From positions 1 to 24,400 of the IMG/VR virus record IMGVR_UViG_3300010296_000082: a stretch of 24,400 nt of DNA; one strand, written 5' to 3'. The stretch is from a virus. Of the stretch, positions 14,697 to 21,592 are shown one piece after another. Position 1 is the first letter of the stretch; each line of letters starts with the position of its first letter. Under the pieces are notes generated by a model. The model ran no database searches. It was not told where the DNA came from and saw nothing but the letters and a program-made list of their open reading frames with translations. The translations under genes were made by a program, and so were the position numbers.

Positions 14697-15977
14697 TTAT
14701 AAAGCTTTGACATCATAACCTTGTTTTATATAGTAACCCATTCGTGCACCAGCCTGCCGTCTTGCTGTACGACCGACTAAGTGAATATCAACGATGATTG
14801 GTTGCTGTTTTCCTTCATATATTCGGATTATACGACCTATCAACTGTGTTAATAAAGGTTCATTGTTTACGGGTGTTGCCAAAATAAGACAACTTAGACA
14901 GTCTAAACTAATTCCTTCACTAAATATAGACTGTGTTCCAAACAATATATCTTTTTCTCCGAATATTTGTTTTAGCATAGGAGGGCGCTCTTCGTGAGGA
15001 ATCTTTCCTGTTACGCAGATTGCGTTATCTCCTACAAGTTTCGTACAATTTTGTAAAAAATCGACTCGGTCGCTTACAACCAGTACCTTGTGTCCTCTTG
15101 CCGCATAGTTTGCTGCAAGAAGCGCAACTTGATTTTGGTACTCAAAGTTGTACGCAATAGCGTTGATTCGATTTGCCCATGGGGTATGCGCCCCATCAGG
15201 AAACCTTATACCTGACGGTACGACGTCAACTCGTGGCACAAGATAGTTTTCCTTTGGTGGTTTAAACACCGTGTTAGAGAAATAGTCTCGAAATATAACA
15301 TGTTTGCCATCTTTTCGTTCCATCGTTCCTGTCAATCCAATCTTATATCGTGCGTGACTCGCATCGATAATTCGTGTAAATGTCGGTGATGAAACGTGAT
15401 GCATTTCGTCAAGAATGATAGTCCCGAAACTCTTTTGAATATCGGGTATTCTTCTGTACAAAGTTTGTATATTCCCTACCACGAATGGAGCATCTATTTC
15501 AAATCTTCCACTACCTAGCACACCCGCTGTAACCCCGAGTGATTTTTGTACTTCTTTTTCCCATTGACTACGAAGTTGTAGAGTGTGTGTTACTATGAGT
15601 GTTTTCTGTTTAAGCTTATTTGCAATAGCTAAAGCCGTTACAGTCTTTCCCCAACTGACCCAAGCATTAATTATACTACTGTCATAGAGGTCGTCATAGA
15701 CCGCTTGTTGGGAAGGTCGTAACTCATACGCAAAGTCGAAGTGTGGAATCTCAATGCAAGTTCTCTTATCAACTATTTCGTAATCTGATGGTATTAAATC
15801 CGTCCTTCCGATAGGTAATGAGACTAACCCTTTACGAATTACTCCCATATTCTTTATAACGAAAGGCGGGTCTTGTGGATTTCTTGGAGGTATAGTATAA
15901 GTAAGTTCTTCGTCAATCTTTGATTGCAAAGCTGAGTCTACATTCATGTAAATTCTGTTACTCAGTACTGCCTTCAT
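14697..15977 (-). CDS. SF2 DNA helicase (UvsW/RecG-like annealing helicase type)
   Basis: The 426-residue protein has both RecA-like lobes of SF2. The Walker A is AWVSWGKT (105-112); it keeps the G-K-T core but has Trp where the loop usually reads PTGxGKT. Motif II is DEMH (190-193), motif III GLTGT (214-218), and motif VI QLIGRIIRIYEG (378-389). The accessory N-terminal domain (about 80 residues) before RPSQQ fits T4 UvsW-like phage helicases, which remodel R-loops and replication forks and switch replication mode. Cys360 and Cys363 (DCLSC) lie close together. It overlaps the 2OG-oxygenase gene by 20 bases at its start and is followed by the promoter gap. The UvsW role is inferred from domain type and from company with gp46/gp47. 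Confidence 0.9.
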   Translation of the reverse strand: MKAVLSNRIYMNVDSALQSKIDEELTYTIPPRNPQDPPFVIKNMGVIRKGLVSLPIGRTDLIPSDYEIVDKRTCIEIPHFDFAYELRPSQQAVYDDLYDSSIINAWVSWGKTVTALAIANKLKQKTLIVTHTLQLRSQWEKEVQKSLGVTAGVLGSGRFEIDAPFVVGNIQTLYRRIPDIQKSFGTIILDEMHHVSSPTFTRIIDASHARYKIGLTGTMERKDGKHVIFRDYFSNTVFKPPKENYLVPRVDVVPSGIRFPDGAHTPWANRINAIAYNFEYQNQVALLAANYAARGHKVLVVSDRVDFLQNCTKLVGDNAICVTGKIPHEERPPMLKQIFGEKDILFGTQSIFSEGISLDCLSCLILATPVNNEPLLTQLIGRIIRIYEGKQQPIIVDIHLVGRTARRQAGARMGYYIKQGYDVKAL

Positions 15978-16431
15978 AATCTACTGTCCAATTTTTTATT
16001 TCGTATTTCCAAGGATTTATATTAATACTAGTCCTTTTCCCACGAAAAGGCTCTACACCATGATATAAACCAGGTGAAAAAATTACTAATCTATTAAATT
16101 TAGGTTGGATTGTAACTCCATCTTCAAAAAGTAATTTTCCTCCTTTAATATCATTACTCACATTAGCATAAAATACTGTGGAGCAAAGAGGAAAGTTTAA
16201 TTTTCCCTCTGCAAATAAAGGCTCATCTTTATCATAGTGCATGCCGCCTGGTATTGTATTTTCATGTGTCCATGCTTCATAGTATTTCATTTCTGATAAA
16301 TCAAAATAATTATTAGCCTTATCCAGTATAGTTTTCACTAATTCTGGCGCTTCTTTCATACTTCTAAACTCCTGTATAAAAGCAGGTATCATTAAAGTAT
16401 CATCTAAAAAATTATCTACTATTACTATCAT
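15958..16431 (-). CDS. 2-oxoglutarate/Fe(II)-dependent dioxygenase
   Basis: This 157-residue double-stranded beta-helix enzyme has the iron triad His65-x-Asp67 (GGMHYDKDE) and His124 (FSPGLYHGVEP). Arg133 (GKRTSININPW) is positioned to bind the 2-oxoglutarate carboxylate. The N-terminus MIVIVDNFLDD is typical of small prolyl-hydroxylase-like phage oxygenases. Such enzymes hydroxylate proteins, nucleic-acid bases or small molecules with O2; the substrate here is unknown. Its stop overlaps the UvsW-like start by 20 bases, and upstream lies the 25-codon membrane peptide gene. I see no clear Shine-Dalgarno before its ATG, so translation may depend on coupling with the upstream small gene. Confidence 0.88.
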   Translation of the reverse strand: MIVIVDNFLDDTLMIPAFIQEFRSMKEAPELVKTILDKANNYFDLSEMKYYEAWTHENTIPGGMHYDKDEPLFAEGKLNFPLCSTVFYANVSNDIKGGKLLFEDGVTIQPKFNRLVIFSPGLYHGVEPFRGKRTSININPWKYEIKNWTVDYEGSTE

Positions 16432-16432
16432 A

Positions 16433-16510
16433 TTATATGAAAAATATTATGTAAGTTGCGAATATATAACTTATCGTTACTAGCCCCCATTTTACTATAT
16501 TTTTCTCCAT
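16433..16510 (-). CDS. Single-membrane-span micropeptide (25 aa)
   Basis: A 25-codon frame starts at the ATG at 16510, with a good ribosome site (AAGGA, 7 bases upstream), and stops at 16433. The product begins MEKNIVKW and continues as an uninterrupted hydrophobic stretch (GLVTISYIFATYIIFFI), so it is almost entirely one transmembrane helix. The gene overlaps the end of the 161-residue gene by 16 bases and fills the only gap before the oxygenase gene. It could be a subunit stabiliser of the kind seen with respiratory complexes, a pinholin-like peptide, or incidental. The strong ribosome site and the clean hydrophobic profile favour a real product. Confidence 0.55.
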   Translation of the reverse strand: MEKNIVKWGLVTISYIFATYIIFFI

Positions 16511-16980
16511 GTCTTTTTCCTTAGTTCGTTACTAAACTCATAGATAAATGCAGGTTGATTTTGTAGGTATAAGACTCCCGCATACTTTGCAGTCACTGGT
16601 CTTACTTCTTCAAAGGGCGAAGGTATATCCTTTACCCAAACAAGAGTACATACATCTTTCTTCTGTATTTTTTCTATTCGTTTATAAATTATGTTTGCCT
16701 TTGTTGTTTTGTTGTAGACAAAATACTTGCCTTTGGTATCAACATAAAATTTACCTCTGTGCTTGACGAGACTGCGAAAATCCCTAAGCATATACTTAAG
16801 AGGATATAAACTCTTAAACGGTGACTGTATTCTTCTAATTCCAATCGTTTCTCCTTTCATGTTATAGTCATCTACTACACCCATAGTTCCATCTGCTTGA
16901 GTGCACCAAAGTATGTTGTCTTGTTTTTCAGCTTCTCCAGATAAGACAAAAACTGGAAAAGTTATATCTTTTAAATTCAT
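16495..16980 (-). CDS. Soluble protein of the cytochrome cassette, unknown function
   Basis: This is a 161-residue basic, beta-rich protein with no signal peptide or membrane helix. Visible segments are ITFPVFVLSGE, LWCTQADGTMGVVDDYNMKG, KHRGKFYVDTKGKYFVYNK, and YAGVLYLQNQPAFIYEFSNELRKKTW. The mix of short strands and basic patches recalls small phage nucleic-acid-associated proteins, but I recognise no family. Its ATG overlaps the stop of the 87-residue membrane protein (ATGA). It is therefore coupled to the cytochrome cassette, though it may belong functionally to the replication genes. Confidence 0.65.
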   Translation of the reverse strand: MNLKDITFPVFVLSGEAEKQDNILWCTQADGTMGVVDDYNMKGETIGIRRIQSPFKSLYPLKYMLRDFRSLVKHRGKFYVDTKGKYFVYNKTTKANIIYKRIEKIQKKDVCTLVWVKDIPSPFEEVRPVTAKYAGVLYLQNQPAFIYEFSNELRKKTWRKI

Positions 16981-17240
16981 TCAAATATTGCCATTACTGT
17001 AAGAGGAATTGAACCCATAAAGATTGTAGTAAGAGCTGGAACTATCCACATCATCATGGGATATTTTGTAATCCAGTCATAATCTTTATTATTCATTCCT
17101 TTCTTCTTTTCTTGCTCAGTATACTCAGGATATCTTATACTTAATAGATACCTTCTCACATGAGCAGGCGTATTTGGGTCATTTATTCTCTCAATCTGAC
17201 TTCTTGTCATTTGTTCTAGGGGGAGATTGTCTTGTTTCAT
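16977..17240 (-). CDS. Small C-terminally anchored membrane protein next to cytochrome c
   Basis: The 87-residue product has a soluble charged N-terminal part of about 58 residues (MKQDNLPLEQMTRSQIERI, then a segment with PAHVRRYLLS). One hydrophobic span at the C-terminus follows (WIVPALTTIFMGSIPLTVMAIF), so it would be tail-anchored with its bulk probably in the cytoplasm. It overlaps the cytochrome c stop by ATGA and the next gene by ATGA. This four-gene coupling suggests a shared membrane function with the cytochrome, such as a docking or assembly partner. I do not recognise the family; a lysis-related small membrane protein is an alternative. Confidence 0.7.
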   Translation of the reverse strand: MKQDNLPLEQMTRSQIERINDPNTPAHVRRYLLSIRYPEYTEQEKKKGMNNKDYDWITKYPMMMWIVPALTTIFMGSIPLTVMAIFE

Positions 17241-17671
17241 TGCAAAGTATCAATGTATGCTTGTAGATTCTCCATATCTTCTGTTGATAAATTTGCTGAT
17301 TGTCCCCACATAAGTGCAGACTGAGCTCCTCTAGTTTCCCCATTTTTATACTGGGTTAGCATTTTCACTATGGAAGTGCTTCCTACCAGTTTTGGACCTA
17401 TGCCACCTTCTCCTTTCATTCCATGACACATATTACAATTAATATATATCTTACCGCCTTTATCGGCAGGAGTTTCAGACTGCATAGCAACCTTTTTTGC
17501 TTCTAGCTGTTCGCTGAATGTTCCATACTTTGCAGTATATTCTTCATAACATTCGCCCCAGCAACCATGATTATCTGTATAGCCTTTCACTTCTGCATTA
17601 GTAACGGTAGCGTATAAAATACCTCCTAATCCTAATACTCCGACAGCTGTGGCTATCAATGCTTCTTTCAT
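17237..17671 (-). CDS. Monohaem c-type cytochrome, exported or membrane-anchored
   Basis: This 144-residue protein has an N-terminal hydrophobic segment (about 4-22, ALIATAVGVLGLGGILYAT) ending in TNA. That could be a signal peptide cleaved near residue 26 or an uncleaved anchor. The haem-attachment site is CNMCH (Cys79, Cys82, His83), followed by GMKGEGGIGPKLVGS. The distal ligand is most likely Met121 (SALMWGQSANLS), and LSTEDMENLQAYIDTL matches the C-terminal helix of class I cytochromes c. An extra CWGEC pair (Cys37, Cys41) lies before the haem domain, perhaps a disulphide or metal site. A strong ribosome site (AAGGAG) precedes the ATG. It needs the host haem-ligation machinery in the periplasm. 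The likely role is carrying electrons in the host envelope; the partner is unknown. Confidence 0.92.
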   Translation of the reverse strand: MKEALIATAVGVLGLGGILYATVTNAEVKGYTDNHGCWGECYEEYTAKYGTFSEQLEAKKVAMQSETPADKGGKIYINCNMCHGMKGEGGIGPKLVGSTSIVKMLTQYKNGETRGAQSALMWGQSANLSTEDMENLQAYIDTLQ

Positions 17672-17877
17672 GTGTTATCTCCTTCTATGTATTTGACTGT
17701 ACCTTGTATGTCAAATACTCTGCTTTGTTTGTTTTTATCTTTCATCAATTCTGATAATTTGTAAGTCTTTATTCTTTTATCTTGAAGTGAAAGTATGGAA
17801 CATGCTATTGCTACAAAACTAACAATACATGTCATTAACAGATAACCAAGATATCCTTCAATACCTAAATATTCCAT
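17668..17877 (-). CDS. Small N-terminally anchored membrane protein before cytochrome c
   Basis: This 69-residue protein has one hydrophobic span near the N-terminus (about 9-30, YLGYLLMTCIVSFVAIACSIL). A basic helical linker follows (LQDKRIKTYKLSELMKDKNK), then a short C-terminal tail (VFDIQGTVKYIEG). The ATG overlaps the DNA polymerase stop (TAATG), and its stop overlaps the cytochrome ATG (ATGA). It is therefore made between the two in a fixed ratio. The single-span layout resembles small accessory subunits of respiratory complexes in shape only; I see no family match. The weak promoter-like TTGACA inside it is discussed under rejected items. Confidence 0.7.
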   Translation of the reverse strand: MEYLGIEGYLGYLLMTCIVSFVAIACSILSLQDKRIKTYKLSELMKDKNKQSRVFDIQGTVKYIEGDNT

Positions 17878-20162
17878 TACATCTCTCCATACTTACTTTC
17901 AAATTTACCAAATGAATAGTCATCTCCAATATCAAAATCACAACCAATAGGTGTGCCTGGAATTGATAAACCTCTATCTTTTTGCACATTTCTTCTAACA
18001 ACTTCGCAGTACTCCTCTACTTCTTCTTCATCTACTTCAGCTAAAATAGAGTCGTGTACAAGAGCAAATATTTGAGCTCTCATACCTCGTTCTTTAACTT
18101 CTTTGTGTGAGTCTATGGCTCCAAGTAAATTTACATCAGATGCGATAGATTGTACTAAAAAGTTAATACCACTACGAACTTCATGTGCTGCAATACCTTT
18201 GTCTTCACTAAAAACATTAGGTAATCTTCTTTTTCTTCCGAAATAAGAATATATAAATCCATTGTCTTGAATAAACTGTTTGGATTTATCTAACCAAGAT
18301 TTTAGTCCATGAAACTGTGCAAAGTAATCATCAATGACTTCTTTTGCTTCAGTTGTACTAAAATACTTGCCTGAGTCTTTTGATACTTGTTCACTAATCT
18401 TTTTCGGACCAGCTCCATACATAATACCAAAAGTTACTGCCTTAGCCATTTGTCTTTCAGTAGAGTAGTGTTCAGTTACTTCTTCTACTGTGCCAGGCAA
18501 ATTAAATACTAATTTAGCAATTTGACTATGAAAGTTTCCTCCATCTTGAAAGACTTTCATTAATGCTTTATCATTGGCTAACACAGCCGCACAATATACT
18601 TCTGCTGTAGTTAAATCCATTGCAACAATCTTATTGCCTTCTTTTGCTTTGATACACCCTTTTACTATTGGATTATCTCTAGGAATTTGTTGCATATTCA
18701 TTTTTCCACTAGATGATAACCTACCAGAAGTTGTGCCATGTAAATTAAAATTAGTTCTTAGTCTACTATCTCTATCTAACTGAGGATATATCTTATCTAA
18801 ATATGTAGATTTAATTTTTACTTTCTGTCTTATATCTAATACTAATTTAGGTATTTCATGTACTTCTGCTAGTTTTCCTAATACTTCTGCATCTGTGCTG
18901 TTGGCACCTGTACCAGTCTTTTTACCAGTAGGTGTTAATTGTAAAAAATCAAATAGTAATCCACGAAGTTGTACTGTACTATTTGGGTTGAAGTCTTTTC
19001 CTTGCGCATCTTCAAACATCTTTACAGCTGGATATGTATATAATTTTTCAACTGCTTCATCAATTTCTTTTTGCATAAGTGCTGTAGACTTCATAAGTCT
19101 GTCCTTGTTAAAAGGAACACCATAATCTTGTGCATCAATCAAAAATCTACAGCCTTCAATTAGTATATCCCTATACACGCTGTACATTTTTTCATTCTTT
19201 ACTAATGCTGCCTCAAACTTTTGAAACAACAAGAAAGTACACACCGCATCCATTGCAGCATAGTCTTTCATTATGTCAAACGGAATCATATCCCAAGAGA
19301 AACTATCTTTTAGAATACCTGTTCTCTTTCTATAATCTTCAATCCATTGATACATAGGTTTTTCATAGTCACCATATGGTGTATGTTTCAAAGTTAGTTG
19401 TTTTAGTCCATGTGTGCCAGGCTGTTCATCTAACATATAATGCATAAGCATGGTATCTTCAAATCTTGGAAACTTAAATCCAAAGTGATACTCAAAAAAT
19501 GCAATATCAAACTTAGCATTATGAAATACTACTCGTTTCTTATCAAAAATTAATTGTAATAATTCTTCTGCTTTTTCATCTATACAATTACAGTCTATGT
19601 ATGCGCCATGCTCTGGCTCATAAGACATACTAATACCTAGCATATGCCCATCTCGTGGATATAATGCACTTGTTTCCGAATCCAGAGCAACAAAATCATT
19701 TTCATGTTCTAAGGCTTTAGTTAAGAATACATATAAGTCTGCACTCTCTGTTATGCCATAGATATTTTCTAACTTTTCTTGTTTCATTTCGCCATTGAGA
19801 TACTTAAATACATTATCTCTTGACTCTTCCCAAGTCTTTTTTGCCTCTGGTTTGAAAGCTAACATCGCAGGATTAATTACTGGTAGAAACTTGTCATCTA
19901 CTATTCTACCACTATATTCTGTTATGGAGCCTTCCTTAGTATAAAATTTTAGTGGCTCGGAACCAACTAAAATTACCCAGTCATAATCATCTGGGTTAAA
20001 TTCAATATCAACATCTCGTTTTAATACTCTTTTTACAGAAGGATTAGAACAGAGTTGAAACTGGTCAAATTCAAACGAGTTTTCAAACAAATCCACATAG
20101 TCATTTCTACTTGGTTTTGTTTCTACTATCGCTATTGCTTGACCTTGTAATACTTCAGCCAT
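17877..20162 (-). CDS. Family A DNA polymerase with 3'-5' exonuclease and UDG-like N-terminus
   Basis: This 761-residue replicative polymerase has three parts. Residues 1-125 include VILVGSEPLKFYT...GSITEYSGR...PVINPAML, resembling the second half of family 4/SPO1-type uracil-glycosylase domains. The usual HP motif reads NP here and the first half is eroded, so this domain is probably non-catalytic. The 3'-5' exonuclease has Asp161/Glu163, Asn215/Asp219 and Tyr301/Asp305. The polymerase domain has motif A Asp516 (MDLTTAEVY, with Glu521), the O-helix RQMAKAVTFGIMYG (Arg570, Lys574, Phe578, Tyr582) and motif C VHDS (His703, Asp704). Phe578 corresponds to E. coli Phe762. There is no 5' nuclease domain; that activity is encoded at 9109-9966. 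It overlaps the primase gene by 8 bases. Confidence 0.97.
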   Translation of the reverse strand: MAEVLQGQAIAIVETKPSRNDYVDLFENSFEFDQFQLCSNPSVKRVLKRDVDIEFNPDDYDWVILVGSEPLKFYTKEGSITEYSGRIVDDKFLPVINPAMLAFKPEAKKTWEESRDNVFKYLNGEMKQEKLENIYGITESADLYVFLTKALEHENDFVALDSETSALYPRDGHMLGISMSYEPEHGAYIDCNCIDEKAEELLQLIFDKKRVVFHNAKFDIAFFEYHFGFKFPRFEDTMLMHYMLDEQPGTHGLKQLTLKHTPYGDYEKPMYQWIEDYRKRTGILKDSFSWDMIPFDIMKDYAAMDAVCTFLLFQKFEAALVKNEKMYSVYRDILIEGCRFLIDAQDYGVPFNKDRLMKSTALMQKEIDEAVEKLYTYPAVKMFEDAQGKDFNPNSTVQLRGLLFDFLQLTPTGKKTGTGANSTDAEVLGKLAEVHEIPKLVLDIRQKVKIKSTYLDKIYPQLDRDSRLRTNFNLHGTTSGRLSSSGKMNMQQIPRDNPIVKGCIKAKEGNKIVAMDLTTAEVYCAAVLANDKALMKVFQDGGNFHSQIAKLVFNLPGTVEEVTEHYSTERQMAKAVTFGIMYGAGPKKISEQVSKDSGKYFSTTEAKEVIDDYFAQFHGLKSWLDKSKQFIQDNGFIYSYFGRKRRLPNVFSEDKGIAAHEVRSGINFLVQSIASDVNLLGAIDSHKEVKERGMRAQIFALVHDSILAEVDEEEVEEYCEVVRRNVQKDRGLSIPGTPIGCDFDIGDDYSFGKFESKYGEM

Positions 20163-20994
20163 ATAACCTCTCTTTTAGTTTTTTTATGTTTTCATGTGTC
20201 AATGCTCCCGCATCGCCTAATTCTTTTCTTATTTTTATCCCATAATATAGTAATCCTACTTTTTCACATAGTTCTATTACTCTATTCTGAGCATCGAGTC
20301 CTGCATCATCTGGGTCAAAAAATATATCTACTTGAGTTACACCTTGCATTTTTAATAATGTAAGTTTTTCTTCATTAATATTTCTTGTACCAAAACAGCA
20401 TACAGCATTTCGTAATCCTTTATCATATAGATTTATAGCATCATATATGCCTTCTACTAGGATAACTCGTCCTTTAATTGGACTAACTTTTGATGGATAC
20501 AAAGGAAGTACTGCGCCAGGAGGCTCAAACAAATACTTTGGTATTTGAGTTGGAGATTGTGCACGGTTGTTAAATGCAACAATCTTTCCTCTAATATCCC
20601 TAATCGGAAAACAATATCTGCCCTCAAAGTGTGAGTGTCCTGATAAGAAACACTCGAAGTGTTTGAAGGTTTCTTCCGATATATTTCTATGGCTTCCAAT
20701 ATACATCATGCTGTCAGTAGGAAACTGTAAGCCAATAGAGTCAGACCGCTTTTCTTGTAATTTTCTCCTAAATTTTTCTCGTTTAATATCGAGTGGATTT
20801 GAAGGGGCGTCAAAGTGTTTAAATAAATTTCCTTTAAAACCACAAGAAAAACAGTTGTATATTCCAGTAACCCTATCTATTCTCATACTAGGATTATTAT
20901 CGTCATGCTCTGGGTTTAGACACTTAACTATAAAATCTCTTGGAGATTGTTTATAAGGTATCTTCTGTTCTTTTAATAAATCTTCAACTAGCAT
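20155..20994 (-). CDS. DnaG-type DNA primase (zinc finger plus TOPRIM)
   Basis: The primase makes RNA primers for the family A polymerase. I place the start at the ATG at 20994 (279 residues), because the frame further upstream opens only with TTG. The N-terminal CHC2-type zinc finger has Cys25, His30, Cys48 and Cys51 (CLNPEH ... YNCFSCGF). Residues 90-170 form a RNA-polymerase-like linker. The TOPRIM domain has VILVEGIYDAI with Glu181, and DIFFDPDDAG with Asp227 and Asp229 for metal binding. There is no fused helicase domain as in T7 gp4; the DnaB-like helicase is a separate gene (22349-23701). It overlaps the upstream gene by 11 bases and the polymerase gene by 8. Confidence 0.94.
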   Translation of the reverse strand: MLVEDLLKEQKIPYKQSPRDFIVKCLNPEHDDNNPSMRIDRVTGIYNCFSCGFKGNLFKHFDAPSNPLDIKREKFRRKLQEKRSDSIGLQFPTDSMMYIGSHRNISEETFKHFECFLSGHSHFEGRYCFPIRDIRGKIVAFNNRAQSPTQIPKYLFEPPGAVLPLYPSKVSPIKGRVILVEGIYDAINLYDKGLRNAVCCFGTRNINEEKLTLLKMQGVTQVDIFFDPDDAGLDAQNRVIELCEKVGLLYYGIKIRKELGDAGALTHENIKKLKERLYG

Positions 20995-21592
20995 AAAAGT
21001 GTTTGTACTCCTCAATCATTTCTTCAATATCTTCTTCTGTAAACTCTCTATCTAACCATGACTTATCTATGGCTCCAACTTCCATATTGAAAGCCTTTCC
21101 ATTTGTGCTAGAGTCATCATAGTTGGCTTCAAGTATTTCTCCCTTATAGATTACATCTTCTATAAATTCTCCAAAATAAGTTTCTATAGTAGTTACGAAT
21201 ACTTCTTTTTCATCAAAGTTATCATCTTCAATTTCCCAAAATTGAAAACCACCTTTTTCTTCTGAAATACAAGCAAGAACTAAATGCTCTGGTCTTTTCC
21301 ATTCCGTTTTATCTATATGACTGTGTTCTAGCATTGTTCCTTGTTCTCTACTACCAATTATTTGTATCGGTATCTCTTGTTCTTCGTCATCTATCTCTGC
21401 ATATATTTCTTCTGCAAAACAGCCGTAGATATGTACTATATCATCAACTTCAAACCATTCAATTTCTTCTTCTTGTAAGGTTTCATACATATCATCAGAT
21501 ACTTTTAATTTATCATATAGTTCTTTTTCAATAGAGCCCATAGTGAACTCTCCACCCCAATGATATCCTGTTATTTTAATCTTCTGTGTCAT
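20984..21592 (-). CDS. Very acidic protein of the replication operon, unknown function
   Basis: This 202-residue protein starts MTQKIKITGYHWGGEFTMG and is dominated by Glu and Asp (for example EEEIEWFEVDDIVHIYGC, IDDEEQEIPIQII and FTEEDIEEMIEEYKHF). It has beta-like segments but no membrane span or catalytic motif. I have a faint memory of GYxxGGE-type starts in other phage proteins of unknown role. Strong acidity next to primase and a ParB-like protein could mean a DNA mimic or partner-binding protein, but that is only inference. It overlaps the ParB-like gene by 17 bases and the primase gene by 11. Confidence 0.7.
   Translation of the reverse strand: MTQKIKITGYHWGGEFTMGSIEKELYDKLKVSDDMYETLQEEEIEWFEVDDIVHIYGCFAEEIYAEIDDEEQEIPIQIIGSREQGTMLEHSHIDKTEWKRPEHLVLACISEEKGGFQFWEIEDDNFDEKEVFVTTIETYFGEFIEDVIYKGEILEANYDDSSTNGKAFNMEVGAIDKSWLDREFTEEDIEEMIEEYKHFYAS

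Noticed and set aside
16428-16490. Alternative 20-codon frame (starts MGASND) ending at the oxygenase ATG
   Set aside because: It has no ribosome site at usable distance, and the 25-codon frame over the same bases has both a ribosome site and a coherent membrane profile.
17683-17712. Promoter-like TTGACA upstream of cytochrome c
   Set aside because: The hexamer 17 bases downstream is TACATA, only three matches to TATAAT, and the site lies inside the 69-residue gene; not enough to call.
20995-21015. Longer primase starting at a TTG
   Set aside because: It would be a TTG start and adds only seven non-conserved residues; the ATG at 20994 fits the zinc-finger spacing.
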